Shown here one piece after another: positions 1 through 8,845 of a DNA stretch of 64,000 nucleotides. The stretch's first letter is position 1, and each line of letters opens with the position of its first letter. The notes under the pieces were generated by a model. The model was not told the DNA's origin, made no database searches, and saw nothing but the letters and a program-made list of their open reading frames with translations. The DNA is from Coccinella septempunctata. Its lineage: Eukaryota > Arthropoda > Insecta > Coleoptera > Coccinellidae. Made by a program: the position numbers and the translations under genes. The stretch is from positions 16,407,001-16,471,000 of the forward strand of contig NC_058198.1 of assembly GCF_907165205.1 (NCBI RefSeq). Direction: 5' to 3'.

Positions 1-1359
1 TTTTTCAAGGACTGTAAAATTTCTAATGTAGTGCCAGCTCTGTGTCAACGCTGTCTTCACCAAACTTTTAGGAATGTTCGTAAACAAAGATACCACGTCC
101 AGAGATATGAGCACATAATCATCTGGTACCTCGATCAGTCTCAGCTCCTCCACCAAAGTATGCGAGTTCTTGACATTATATACTGACGTGGAAAGAACAC
201 CATTAAGGATGGTGTGTATGTATCTTCCTATCTTATGAGTGGGTGAATTGATACAACTAACTATAGGTCTGAGTTTTAACCCTTCTTTGTGTGTTTTCCT
301 GAGAAAATAGATCTTGGGGGAGACGCTATTGTGAGAAATAAGTGATTTATAATCGGCCTCTGATATCTTTCCATCACTTTTTAGAATTTTCAAAAATTTG
401 TTCACTCTGTCCTGCAACCTCTTGGTGGGGTCAACAGTCACTATTAGGTACGTCATCTCATCACTCAACATATTTTCGGCTTCATTCATGTACTCGTCTC
501 TGTACATCAATACAGTACTGTTGCCCTTATCTGATGCGCAAATAATAATCTCTGGATGGTCTCTAACAAATTTCGTTGTGGCAGAGTAGTGCCCTGCTAG
601 GGGGTCACTTCGTTGTCCTCTATTTCTTAAAAAATTATTGATTATTCCCACACACCTAGCTCTAATTGAGTTTCTTTCAACCTCACTATCGGTAATGTTC
701 TGGGTGTAATGTTCTATGTCCTTAATGAGCTCCAACTTAGGTATCTGCTTAGGGATAATACCATGCTTAGGGCCCAAACTTAGAGTGGATTTTACCTCCT
801 GGGGTATATCAACAGTTGTATAGTTCATGATAAAAGTATCAGACTCCATGATGGTAGAGGGCTGTACCTGTGCCCCCTCCAATCTACTCAGCTTTCTGAC
901 ATTTCTAGACTTTGTTTCATGAAAAGTGGAAAGAAAAACACTCTCCGCCAAATTCTTAACACCGATGAATGTTGTAGGATCCAACAAACTCTGCAAGACC
1001 TGGATGACCACTTTTATGGAGTTTTCGGTTCTTGTCTTCTTCCACAGTGAAATCTTGATCTCAATATTAAGAATAGACTTGCGAAATCTGTTCATACACT
1101 TTTCAACCAACTTCGTGTAGGGATGCTCCTCTATCTGCAAGGTGTGAACCTGCCTTATATTACCGATTATATGTTCGGGAAAAACATGCCTCCCTCTACA
1201 TTGTAACAAGAAAACAACTCTATTTTTTAACGATGCCAGTTTTTTGTTCAAGTTCACAAAGGCTTTACATCTACGGCAAACGTCCCCACCATATATCTCC
1301 CTGATGTTGTGGAATAATCCCCCCGGTGACATATTAATAGTATTTGCATCCATGTTCAT
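1..1359 (-). CDS. PLE1 copy A, N-terminal half of Penelope-like polyprotein (partial)
   Basis: This is the 5' part of a Penelope-like element ORF that runs off the left edge of the window. From the ATG at 1359 the frame stays open to position 1 (about 453 codons). It covers the PLE N-terminal region and the first reverse transcriptase motifs, including the segment that reads LISLDVVSLFTNIP (motif A). Copies B, C and E all shift frame around the equivalent of 650-660. Copy A instead has two extra bases there (CACACA against CACA on the plus strand), which joins the N-terminal and RT frames without a break (..RARCVGIINNF..). The unrelated but intact PLE2 protein is also continuous at this point, so copy A is probably the ancestral state. 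Its YVDD motif and GIY-YIG domain lie outside the window, so intactness overall is unknown. Confidence 0.8.
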   Translation of the reverse strand, partial: MNMDANTINMSPGGLFHNIREIYGGDVCRRCKAFVNLNKKLASLKNRVVFLLQCRGRHVFPEHIIGNIRQVHTLQIEEHPYTKLVEKCMNRFRKSILNIEIKISLWKKTRTENSIKVVIQVLQSLLDPTTFIGVKNLAESVFLSTFHETKSRNVRKLSRLEGAQVQPSTIMESDTFIMNYTTVDIPQEVKSTLSLGPKHGIIPKQIPKLELIKDIEHYTQNITDSEVERNSIRARCVGIINNFLRNRGQRSDPLAGHYSATTKFVRDHPEIIICASDKGNSTVLMYRDEYMNEAENMLSDEMTYLIVTVDPTKRLQDRVNKFLKILKSDGKISEADYKSLISHNSVSPKIYFLRKTHKEGLKLRPIVSCINSPTHKIGRYIHTILNGVLSTSVYNVKNSHTLVEELRLIEVPDDYVLISLDVVSLFTNIPKSLVKTALTQSWHYIRNFTVLEK

Positions 1360-1816
1360 CAAACTGAAGAAAGATAGCAGGAATTTGGACACTTATTATT
1401 CAAAAATTTTATTCAAAATTTGCCGACGTTTCGGAGAAGCATTTCTCCTTTCTCAAGGCTGTGGGAAATAAGTAAACATTAACGTTTAACATAGGAGACG
1501 AAAGCCATGACAAAGCACTCACCTTATTTTATTCTATTTAAAGAAGAAATTTTTGAATCGTCACTCATGATAAGTTGGACATTCGCCAGATATTGTCACA
1601 AAATTGTTGATCTAGAAAGATTTTTTTTTGAGTTCTGTTACATGGGTAAATTTGAAGACTATTATAAGAAACGAGGTTAAAAAAGGAACTAACACAGAAT
1701 ACATTTTCTTTTTCTTTTTTTCTCTGGGTTAGTGGTATGTCACAGCTGTCAACGCCATCTATGCTAAGATAAAACAAACAGAACATTGCACAAAGTTGTT
1801 AACAAACCGAGCAAAA
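1360..1816 (-). repeat. PLE1 pseudo-LTR / inter-copy region between copies B and A
   Basis: This non-coding block separates the stop of copy B (1817) from the start of copy A (1359). The same block recurs at 10839-11301, 13793-14255, 14604-14970 (shortened) and 17461-17911, always between or in front of PLE1 ORFs. That is the pseudo-LTR organisation expected of tandem PLEs. It holds a hammerhead-like motif about 60 nt ahead of the ORF and the string GTGTCCAAATTCC just before the start codon. A short frame of about 84 codons is open in three of the other copies but is shifted here (73 codons). Confidence 0.75.
1422..1459 (-). ncRNA. Hammerhead-like ribozyme motif, PLE1 copy A
   Basis: Read on the minus strand: GCC (stem I), UUGAGAA core, a bulged A, stem II GGAGAA-AUGC-UUCUCC, then GAAACGUC and GGC closing stem I. 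Stem II is a perfect 6-bp hairpin. Core position 8 is A instead of G, but position 3 is U, so a 3-8 pair is still possible. Stem III is reduced to the palindrome ACGU, as in PLE hammerheads proposed to cleave as dimers. Confidence 0.55.
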
Positions 1817-2314
1817 CTACATGTTAGCTATGAGGCTATGGTACACCGAGCTTAAGTCTTGCGTGTCCTCTCTAAAATTCACCGTGCACTGTCTTTGTAT
1901 GTGTATCATTTCACTCATGAGTCTTCTATTATAGCCTGATTCTTTGTCCAATATGGAAACATTCGAGAAGTCAAAACTATGTGAATTCACTATTGCATGT
2001 GTGGCTAGTGCTGTCCTCTGTGTACTTTTATCCCTCTTGTTTACGTCATTTTGGTGTTGTCTGATTCTGTCCTGGAGCAACTGTTTGGTTTGGCCCACAT
2101 AACATCTCTCGCAGTCACCACACGGAATCTTGTATATCACCTCTGATTGTTTTAGGATGGGGGTGTCGTCTTTGAGCTTGGTGAAGAATCTCTTCTTTAC
2201 ATTGATCTTATTGTAAAAGGCAGCTGTCACATTGTGCTCCCGAAACACCCTGTTTATCTGGTATGACAGCCCAGGATACATAACCAGTCTTGTGAACCTC
2301 CTAACACTGTTATC
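1817..2314 (-). pseudogene. PLE1 copy B, C-terminal GIY-YIG endonuclease segment, cut off by Copia
   Basis: This minus-strand segment encodes the PLE1 C-terminus up to the TAG at 1817-1819. It includes the Cys-rich GIY-YIG signature IPCGDCERCYVGQT and the following RIRQHQ helix. PLE endonucleases of this type nick DNA to prime target-site reverse transcription. The upstream part of the same ORF lies at 8846-10838, on the other side of the nested Copia element. The frame runs on into the Copia LTR and so produces a chimeric 200-codon ORF starting near 2419. The residues upstream of 2314 are LTR, not PLE. Confidence 0.85.
2310..2314. repeat. Copia target-site duplication, left (TTATC)
   Basis: TTATC immediately precedes the 5' LTR and is repeated at 8841-8845. 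The uninterrupted PLE1 copy E shows a single copy at the equivalent place (read on the opposite strand near 16960), which confirms the empty-site sequence. Confidence 0.95.
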
Positions 2315-2614
2315 TGTTGAAGTAAGAACTGCTGGCCAAAGTTGATTTGGGACCAGTCCACTTCTATAAAGCAACCTGCTGACAACTAATATTATGTTCG
2401 GCCTAATGCGCATGCGCAACTAAGTTAGGTACACGTGCTATTAATGGTGCAGAAGCCAGTTCTGTCGGGAATGCGAATAGATAAAGGCTACTCTCACTAT
2501 TAATAGTTTCAAGCGACCATCGGCCATTTTGTATCATTCACCAGTGTGTTAATATATCTTTAAATAAACTTTGTTAAAACCGTCTCATCAGTTTCAAAAG
2601 TATCCACCCTCTCA
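2315..2614 (+). repeat. Copia 5' LTR
   Basis: 300 bp, TGTTGAAG...CCCTCTCA. It has a TATAAA at 2365-2370 and an AATAAA polyadenylation signal at 2563-2568. A 12-bp perfect palindrome TGCGCATGCGCA lies at 2407-2418. Confidence 0.95.
2407..2418. promoter_or_regulatory. Palindromic NRF-1/Erect wing-type site in the Copia LTR
   Basis: TGCGCATGCGCA matches the consensus YGCGCAYGCGCR recognised by NRF-1, whose insect orthologue is Erect wing. It lies about 40 bp downstream of the TATAAA and is conserved in the 3' LTR at 8633-8644. Use as an enhancer is inference. Confidence 0.45.
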
Positions 2615-2626
2615 TGGTAGCAGCGC
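2615..2626 (+). other. Copia primer binding site (initiator Met tRNA-like)
   Basis: TGGTAGCAGCGC follows the 5' LTR directly. Its first nine bases are complementary to the 3' end of initiator methionine tRNA (..CTGCTACCA), the usual primer type for Copia and Ty1 elements. Confidence 0.7.
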
Positions 2627-2729
2627 TTGTGTGTATGTGCGTGCGTGTTAATTAAGAAACAGAAGACTAGAAGACCACGTGTTGAACAGAAGACTACAAG
2701 ACCACGTGTTCAACATCAAAACAACAAGC

Positions 2730-5700
2730 ATGTTCAATCAAGAAGAGATGATCGAGATGGACCAATCCGATGCAAGCGAAAGGTCAACGATGGGAGTACC
2801 AGAAAATATTTTTGCAATGCTCACGAACACCAATTTCGTGAAGATGTTGGCAGAGCAAATAAACAACTTGAATCCTCCGGCAACGTCAACAGGAAGCACA
2901 GTATCAGAACAATCTGTGGAGAAGGTCAATATACCCACCTTCATAATACCTCAATTTGAGACCAGCGACAAGCTGAGGGGTCATTCCAATTTCCGTTCAT
3001 GGAAACAAAGAGTCGAACGTGACATCAGGGCCCTAGGAAGATCCCAATTTCTACTGCACAACATGGGTGGACCAGAGTGTAACATGAGCGTAGAAGAGAA
3101 AAACATGTACAACGCTCAAGTGCTACAATACTTGGAAGCATCTTTGCAGCACGCTCCCAGAGCTGTAATAGAAAGCGAAGAATCGGCAGATGAAGCCTTC
3201 AAAAAACTTATCCAAATGTTCGGCAAAAATGATGTCCAAAAAATGGTGGAAGTTTTGGACAATTTTGGAAAAATTACATTTTACCCGAAGATGAACCCGG
3301 TGAACTTCGTCTCACAATTCGAAAAAGGAGTTCAAGAATTCAAGGAACTGGGCTTTCCGTTGGACCCGAAGATCATAGTGGGATATTTTCTACATAAAAT
3401 CAAGGATGCTAATGGTTTCTTGGCGTTTTTCACCACAATGGCTACACTACCAGAGGAAACGAGGACGTACGAGTTCGTAAAGAATGCCTTTCTGGAGGTG
3501 GCGAATAGTCAATATTTTAAGGAAGCAGAAAACAGTATGTATAAGAATGAATCAAATGATAGTTTGGATATTTGTTCCGAGTGTTTTGGTATTACGGGTG
3601 AGAATCTCAATACTGAGATCAATGAAGTGTATACTGTATGCTCTTTTTGTATTGATGATCCCATTGGAGAATGTACTTTTGCTAATCCTAATTCAGTTTC
3701 AGTGCTCTGCATCAAATGTGGTAAGAGAGATGATAATAATTGTTGTGATTTTTGTTTAGAGAATAGATCTGATCGAACAAACAGGGATGGTTCAAAGAAA
3801 GAGAAATATCAAGCTAAGAGGTCTCCTTATTTTAAAGAGAAAAGGGCAGAAAAGAGTCCTTACACACTGGATCAGTTGGAGAAAATCAAGAAAATGACAC
3901 CAGCTGAAAAGCGTGAGGCAAGTTGCAGAAAATGTGGTTTGATGTTCCACAAGTCAAACACATGTGTGAACACAGAGAGATTCTGCTTTTTCTGCCATAA
4001 GAAGGGACACGAAAAGAAGGACTGTAGGAAACTGAAAGATCAAAAATCTAGTAAGTCATTGTTCGATTTGAATAATTTCAGTATGTTTGCAACATTTCTA
4101 GTTGATTCTGGTGCATCTCACCATGTAGTGAATGTACAGAATATTTTGTTGAACTATCAGGCTTATAAAGAGCCGATATCTGTTGTTTTGGCATCGGAAA
4201 CTGAAAGCACTATGTCAATGGGTCAGGGAACACTTCCATTACTAGTACAGTTTGGAAAAAGTTCGCACATTGTACATCTAGCTAATGTTCAGTATGTCCC
4301 CGAAGTAAGGGATAATATTCTCAGTGTCCGTGCATTTAATATTCAGTTTGGGACAAGTCTTGTGCTAAATGCTAATAATGGATTTATTTTATCTAGAAAA
4401 TTAAGAAGAAAGATCTCCCTGCTCTTTGTATCGGATGGCGTTTATCGAATTTCAGCAAGAGTCAATCCTGGTGATACAAGTAGTATCAACAAAATTAATG
4501 TAAATAAAGTAGAAAGTATAAATAAACAGTTAAGTTCGAAAGATAATTCTAGTTTTAAAATGAAACTCTCAGTTATCAAACCCAATAAGAAAGTCAATAA
4601 TAGTAGAAGAGAAACACGAAAATTACGTAAAAGATTTACTCGTAATCAGTTAAAAATGTTGGCTCAGGAAGGTAGTATGTGGCATCGTAGAATGGGTCAT
4701 ATATCATCTTCTTACTTAGGAAAATTACCTAATGTTGTTCAAGGAGTTGAAGAACTCACGTATAATCTCAGTACTGGTAATTGTACAATTTGTTCTAAAG
4801 CAAAAATGACCAGAAAAACATGTGCAAAAGAAAGAGATCGAGCCACTAGAGCTTGTGAAATTCTTCATTCAGATCTATTAACTGTCAATCCGCCAACACA
4901 TTACACTAAGAAAAAGTATATTTTAATTGTTCTAGATGATTATTCAAGATATGCACAAATTTTCCTGATGAAACAAAAGTCTGAAACTTTCAAGTTTTTG
5001 AAGTCTGCTTTGAACTATCTTCAGTCATTATTTCCTAGTCCTGGTCAATTCAGAAAATTACGTTGTGATAATGGAACAGAGTTTATCAGCGAATCTTGTC
5101 AACAAGTTCTCGATCAGTTTGGTATTCAAATTCAGTTAGCAGAACCTTATCAACATGAGCATAATGGAACTGCTGAAAGGTTCAATAGAACACTCCAAGA
5201 AAGGGCTAGAGCCTTGTTATTTGAATCAGGCTTTCCAAATACTTTCTGGGGTTTTGCATTTTCGACTGCTTGCTATCTATACAATCGTACGCCTCATTCA
5301 TCATTAGACTTTCTGACTCCATATGAAAAACTCTATGGAAAACAAGCCGATCTGCAAAATATAAGAATTTTCGGTTCACAGGCAGAAGTTAGAAATGAAA
5401 ATGTTCCAAAAGGTAAAAAGTTGAATGCAAGATCCAGCACAATGTATTTAATAGGATATACCGATACTGGCTATTTGTTGTATGATCCTAAAACCTGTAA
5501 GACTATTACATCTTGTAATGTTCTAATAAATGAAGAGTTGACCTACAAGTCATATGAATCAAAGTTATCAGTTCCAAGTGATGAATTAACAGTTTCGTCT
5601 GAATCTGTTGAGTCCAGTGAGAATGTTTCTGTTACGCCCTCTGTAGGCAATTCTGTTGCGTCCATTACGGACATATCTGTTGTGCCACCTACTGGCAATT

Positions 5701-7523
5701 CTGTTGTATCAGTTGCAAACAATCCTGTTGAAATGAACTCAGTTGAACAAAACTCTGATTCTGTAAGAACTACAAGTCCAGTACAGAGTAGCTCCAACAA
5801 TTCTGTTGATAAAACAAGTGCTACAAATATGTTAGAAAATGTTTCAGTTAGCTCTCAGATAAATAATGAGATAGAATATGAAGAAATATCCCAGCTAGAT
5901 GATTTTGATGGCAATGAAACCAGTGGACTTTATATGCCGCAAATTTCAGTTAATGCCACAATTTTGAATCCATTTGGTTTTGTATATGATACAAAAATCT
6001 ATCAAACGAGTAGAACACCTCAAACATATCTGGAAGCAATGACATGTTCAGAAAGTAGCAAATGGATTACTGCCATTCAGTCCGAACTTGAAGCTATAAA
6101 CCAACATGAAGTTTGGGAAATTGTGGAAAGAAAACAAGGTATGAAAAGTATTCCGTTGAAATGGGTATTTACAGTTAAGGACAATGGTGTGTGTAAGGCT
6201 CGTTTAGTTGTTGTAGGATGCAAAGATACTGAAAAGTATACTCCTGAGGAAACTGCATCTCCTACACCAGCTCTATCAGTTGTTAAATTATTATTTGCTT
6301 TGTCAGTTTCTAGGAATTGGCATGTTGAACAGTTGGATGTCAAAACAGCATTTCTTCAAGGTGAAATTGATCGACCAAAATATGTAAGTGTTCCTGAAGG
6401 AATCAATCTTGATAAATCAAAGGTAATATTGAAGTTACGAAAAGCTCTTTATGGATTATCTATAGCACCGAAATGTTGGTTTATGACACTTCATAATTTT
6501 CTGAAGGATTCTGGTTTTGAATCAAATTTACGAGAACCATGTTTATATAAGAAAAAGGAAGATAGTAATATCATTTTGATTTTAGTATATGTTGATGATC
6601 TATTAATTACAGGTAGTTGTAGAAACCTTATTCAGGAAAATGTGAATATGTTGAAGTCACGTTTTAAGGTAAAACAATTTGGCTTTCCTACAAAATTTCT
6701 TGGTTTGGAAATCACTAGATCAGAAAATCAGTTGTTTCTTCATCAAACACAGTTTGTTAATGAAATGTTGAAAGAATTTCGAATGGAAAACTCAAATTCA
6801 GTTGACACTCCTTTAGTTCCTCAAGGAAATCATAAAGTTCCGGAAGTAACGAATGAAGCAGATTTTCCGTATAAGAAAGCTATAGGTTCCCTACTGTATT
6901 TAAGTATGTTCACAAGACCTGATATATCCTTTGCCGTAGGTTATTTGGCTAGATTCCAAGCTAATCCACAGCAGTATCATTGGACATTAGTTAAAAGAGT
7001 TTTCAGGTATTTGAAAGGTACAAGTCAGTTAGGTCTAAAATTCACAGTAGGATCTCCAATTTTGTCATGTTATTGTGATGCAGATTTTTCAGGTGATAAG
7101 TGTGGTCAAAAGTCGACCACAGGCTTTGTGATTTTTGCATTTGGTAATCCTGTTGTATGGTGCTCAAAACTTCAATCAACAATAGCACAAAGTTCAGCAG
7201 AAGCGGAATTTATTGCACTTACTCATGCTACTAATGAAATTCTATTTTTAGCACAATTATTAGAAGAGACTGTGGGTCTCAGAGCATTTCCAGTTAATAT
7301 ATATGAAGACAATGAAGCAGCAAGACGTAACTGTCTGGCTAGCACAAGTAAAAGCCGCTTGAAGTATGTGGAACGTAAATATTTATTGATTCGTCAACAC
7401 GTAAGAGATAAGAAAATTAATATTGTGAAGATCAATACCAATGATCAGATTGCTGACATTCTAACAAAACCAGCAGCAAAGCTCACTAAGTTTCGTGATC
7501 ACCTTGTATTCTATGAGGTTTGA
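2730..7523 (+). CDS. Copia Gag-Pol polyprotein
   Basis: Single ORF of 1597 codons. I place the start at the first ATG (2730). The frame extends 5' to about 2679, but only with a GTG. Domain order by residue: Gag, then a zinc knuckle CFFCHKKGHEKKDC (about 419-432). Aspartic protease follows with DSGAS (D459). The integrase has a zinc module WHRRMGH (about 651) with CTIC (685) and a catalytic triad D715, D780, E816, the last two in the D35E spacing. The reverse transcriptase has YVDD (second D near 1289), and RNase H has CDADFSGD (near 1450) and SSAEAEF. This order (IN before RT) is diagnostic of Copia/Pseudoviridae-type elements. The linker between integrase and RT is Ser/Val/Asn-rich with repeated VGNSV-like blocks. 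No stop or frameshift was seen. Confidence 0.97.
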   Translation: MFNQEEMIEMDQSDASERSTMGVPENIFAMLTNTNFVKMLAEQINNLNPPATSTGSTVSEQSVEKVNIPTFIIPQFETSDKLRGHSNFRSWKQRVERDIRALGRSQFLLHNMGGPECNMSVEEKNMYNAQVLQYLEASLQHAPRAVIESEESADEAFKKLIQMFGKNDVQKMVEVLDNFGKITFYPKMNPVNFVSQFEKGVQEFKELGFPLDPKIIVGYFLHKIKDANGFLAFFTTMATLPEETRTYEFVKNAFLEVANSQYFKEAENSMYKNESNDSLDICSECFGITGENLNTEINEVYTVCSFCIDDPIGECTFANPNSVSVLCIKCGKRDDNNCCDFCLENRSDRTNRDGSKKEKYQAKRSPYFKEKRAEKSPYTLDQLEKIKKMTPAEKREASCRKCGLMFHKSNTCVNTERFCFFCHKKGHEKKDCRKLKDQKSSKSLFDLNNFSMFATFLVDSGASHHVVNVQNILLNYQAYKEPISVVLASETESTMSMGQGTLPLLVQFGKSSHIVHLANVQYVPEVRDNILSVRAFNIQFGTSLVLNANNGFILSRKLRRKISLLFVSDGVYRISARVNPGDTSSINKINVNKVESINKQLSSKDNSSFKMKLSVIKPNKKVNNSRRETRKLRKRFTRNQLKMLAQEGSMWHRRMGHISSSYLGKLPNVVQGVEELTYNLSTGNCTICSKAKMTRKTCAKERDRATRACEILHSDLLTVNPPTHYTKKKYILIVLDDYSRYAQIFLMKQKSETFKFLKSALNYLQSLFPSPGQFRKLRCDNGTEFISESCQQVLDQFGIQIQLAEPYQHEHNGTAERFNRTLQERARALLFESGFPNTFWGFAFSTACYLYNRTPHSSLDFLTPYEKLYGKQADLQNIRIFGSQAEVRNENVPKGKKLNARSSTMYLIGYTDTGYLLYDPKTCKTITSCNVLINEELTYKSYESKLSVPSDELTVSSESVESSENVSVTPSVGNSVASITDISVVPPTGNSVVSVANNPVEMNSVEQNSDSVRTTSPVQSSSNNSVDKTSATNMLENVSVSSQINNEIEYEEISQLDDFDGNETSGLYMPQISVNATILNPFGFVYDTKIYQTSRTPQTYLEAMTCSESSKWITAIQSELEAINQHEVWEIVERKQGMKSIPLKWVFTVKDNGVCKARLVVVGCKDTEKYTPEETASPTPALSVVKLLFALSVSRNWHVEQLDVKTAFLQGEIDRPKYVSVPEGINLDKSKVILKLRKALYGLSIAPKCWFMTLHNFLKDSGFESNLREPCLYKKKEDSNIILILVYVDDLLITGSCRNLIQENVNMLKSRFKVKQFGFPTKFLGLEITRSENQLFLHQTQFVNEMLKEFRMENSNSVDTPLVPQGNHKVPEVTNEADFPYKKAIGSLLYLSMFTRPDISFAVGYLARFQANPQQYHWTLVKRVFRYLKGTSQLGLKFTVGSPILSCYCDADFSGDKCGQKSTTGFVIFAFGNPVVWCSKLQSTIAQSSAEAEFIALTHATNEILFLAQLLEETVGLRAFPVNIYEDNEAARRNCLASTSKSRLKYVERKYLLIRQHVRDKKINIVKINTNDQIADILTKPAAKLTKFRDHLVFYEV

Positions 7524-7718
7524 TTTGCATGAAAATATCCAATCCAAGCATAAGATGATAACCAAGTAATAAGTCATAATGATTCAATATTATAGGAAGA
7601 AAATGAGAAAAGTCAACGACAAACTCAAAACATGCTCTGTTTGATCAAACATTTCATAAGTAATATTAATTCTTTTCTTTTCAGTCATTATGTATACCTT
7701 ATCTGAGTAGTGTTATAA

Positions 7719-8274
7719 ATGGTCTTTGATCTAGAACATACTCTGATAATGAATTCTGTTGTTTATCTTAGTATCTTGAAAGGATCTTCGATCCCTTAGG
7801 TACTTTGGTAATATGTCTGTTGAGTGTTTTATCTGTATATTGTGGAAAGGTTCTTCGTTCCTGGAAACATAATCTGATAATACTCAAAATTTGTTGTATA
7901 TTTGTTCGAGTTATATTGGAAGGGTCTTCGGTCCCTGGAGATATACTTTAATGAATATACATGTTGAAGTGTTCATTTGAGACATGTAGGAAGGGTCTCC
8001 GGTCCCTGGATACATACTCTTACGAATACTAGTGTCTTGATTTGGAAGGGTCTCCGGTTTCTGGAAATGATAGATGCGAAATCCAAAATTTGTGTAATGA
8101 ATTAATCATGTTAGTCTGATATGATGGAACATACTATGTATGTGATCAGTCATGTCATTTATATGTTGATCTACTATGGGATATGCATGCATTATGGCAT
8201 ATGTATCTGTTGATCAGTTTCAGTTGATATGATGGTATAATATCACTTGTGGGAAGGGTCTCCGGTCCCTGGAC
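7719..8274 (+). repeat. Degenerate ~22-bp repeat series in the Copia 3' region
   Basis: Between the stop codon and the 3' LTR there is about 1 kb without an ORF. It contains at least six, probably seven, spaced variants of GGAAGGGTCTCCGGTCCCTG: near 7719 (weak), 7778, 7843, 7917, 7989, 8043 and 8252. The first spacings are about 55-75 bp and share neighbouring words such as ACATACTCTGATAAT. The core AGGG..CCCT can fold back on itself. This looks like a decayed tandem repeat with a constrained core. Confidence 0.7.
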
Positions 8275-8530
8275 ACAATGTATTGATACCATAACAAATA
8301 TGAAGGACAGTTGGTTCGCTATAAGGAACCCTATTCCATTGCCTCACAGCAACAGCTCTGTATGGTTCCACTGACAATCCTGTTGTAGGTTTAAGGCTTG
8401 ATTTATATAAATTCAAATAAAATACTATCTACTATTGTATACTTTATATATATTCTATATTTCTTAGTTTATCGAAGTCAGTTAAATGGAACTTTCAGTT
8501 TTCTGTTGATTAGTTGTCAGGTCCTCAGTT

Positions 8531-8540
8531 TGGGAGGGGG
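8531..8540 (+). other. Copia polypurine tract
   Basis: TGGGAGGGGG abuts the first base of the 3' LTR, where a plus-strand primer is expected. Confidence 0.85.
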
Positions 8541-8840
8541 TGTTGAAGTAAGAACTGCTGGCCAAAGTTGATTTGGGACCAGTCCACTTCTATAAAGCAA
8601 CCTGCTGACAACTAATATTATGTTCGGCCTAATGCGCATGCGCAACTAAGTTAGGTACACGTGCTATTAATGGTGCAGAAGCCAGTTCTGTCAGGAATGC
8701 GAATAGATAAAGGCTACTCTCACTATTAATAGTTTCAAGCGACCATCGGCCATTTTGTATTATTCACCAGTGTGTTAATATATCTTTAAATAAACTTTGT
8801 TAAAACCGTCTCATCAGTTTCAAAAGTATCCACCCTCTCA
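8541..8840 (+). repeat. Copia 3' LTR
   Basis: 300 bp, same ends as the 5' LTR and two single-base differences from it by eye. It is followed by the TTATC duplication. Confidence 0.95.
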
Positions 8841-8845
8841 TTATC
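8841..8845. repeat. Copia target-site duplication, right (TTATC)
   Basis: Matches 2310-2314 exactly. PLE1 sequence resumes immediately afterwards. Confidence 0.95.

Larger units (their letters stand above)
2315..8840 (+). mobile_element. Copia-type LTR retrotransposon, full length, nested in PLE1 copy B
   Basis: This is a complete 6526-bp Copia element: 300-bp LTRs beginning TG and ending CA, a primer binding site, one uninterrupted gag-pol ORF, a roughly 1-kb 3' region with short repeats, and a G-rich polypurine tract touching the 3' LTR. The flanking 5-bp TTATC duplication is perfect. By eye the two LTRs differ at only two positions: G/A in TGTCGGGAATG and C/T in TGTATCATTC. The insertion is therefore recent and younger than the PLE1 array. 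All catalytic motifs are present, so it may be active. Confidence 0.95.

Noticed and set aside
1817..2419. 200-codon minus-strand ORF as a single gene
   Set aside because: Its first ~35 codons are Copia LTR read in antisense; only 1817-2314 is PLE1.
2679..2729. Start of Copia gag at 2679
   Set aside because: That codon is GTG and lies in the duplicated leader; the first ATG is at 2730.
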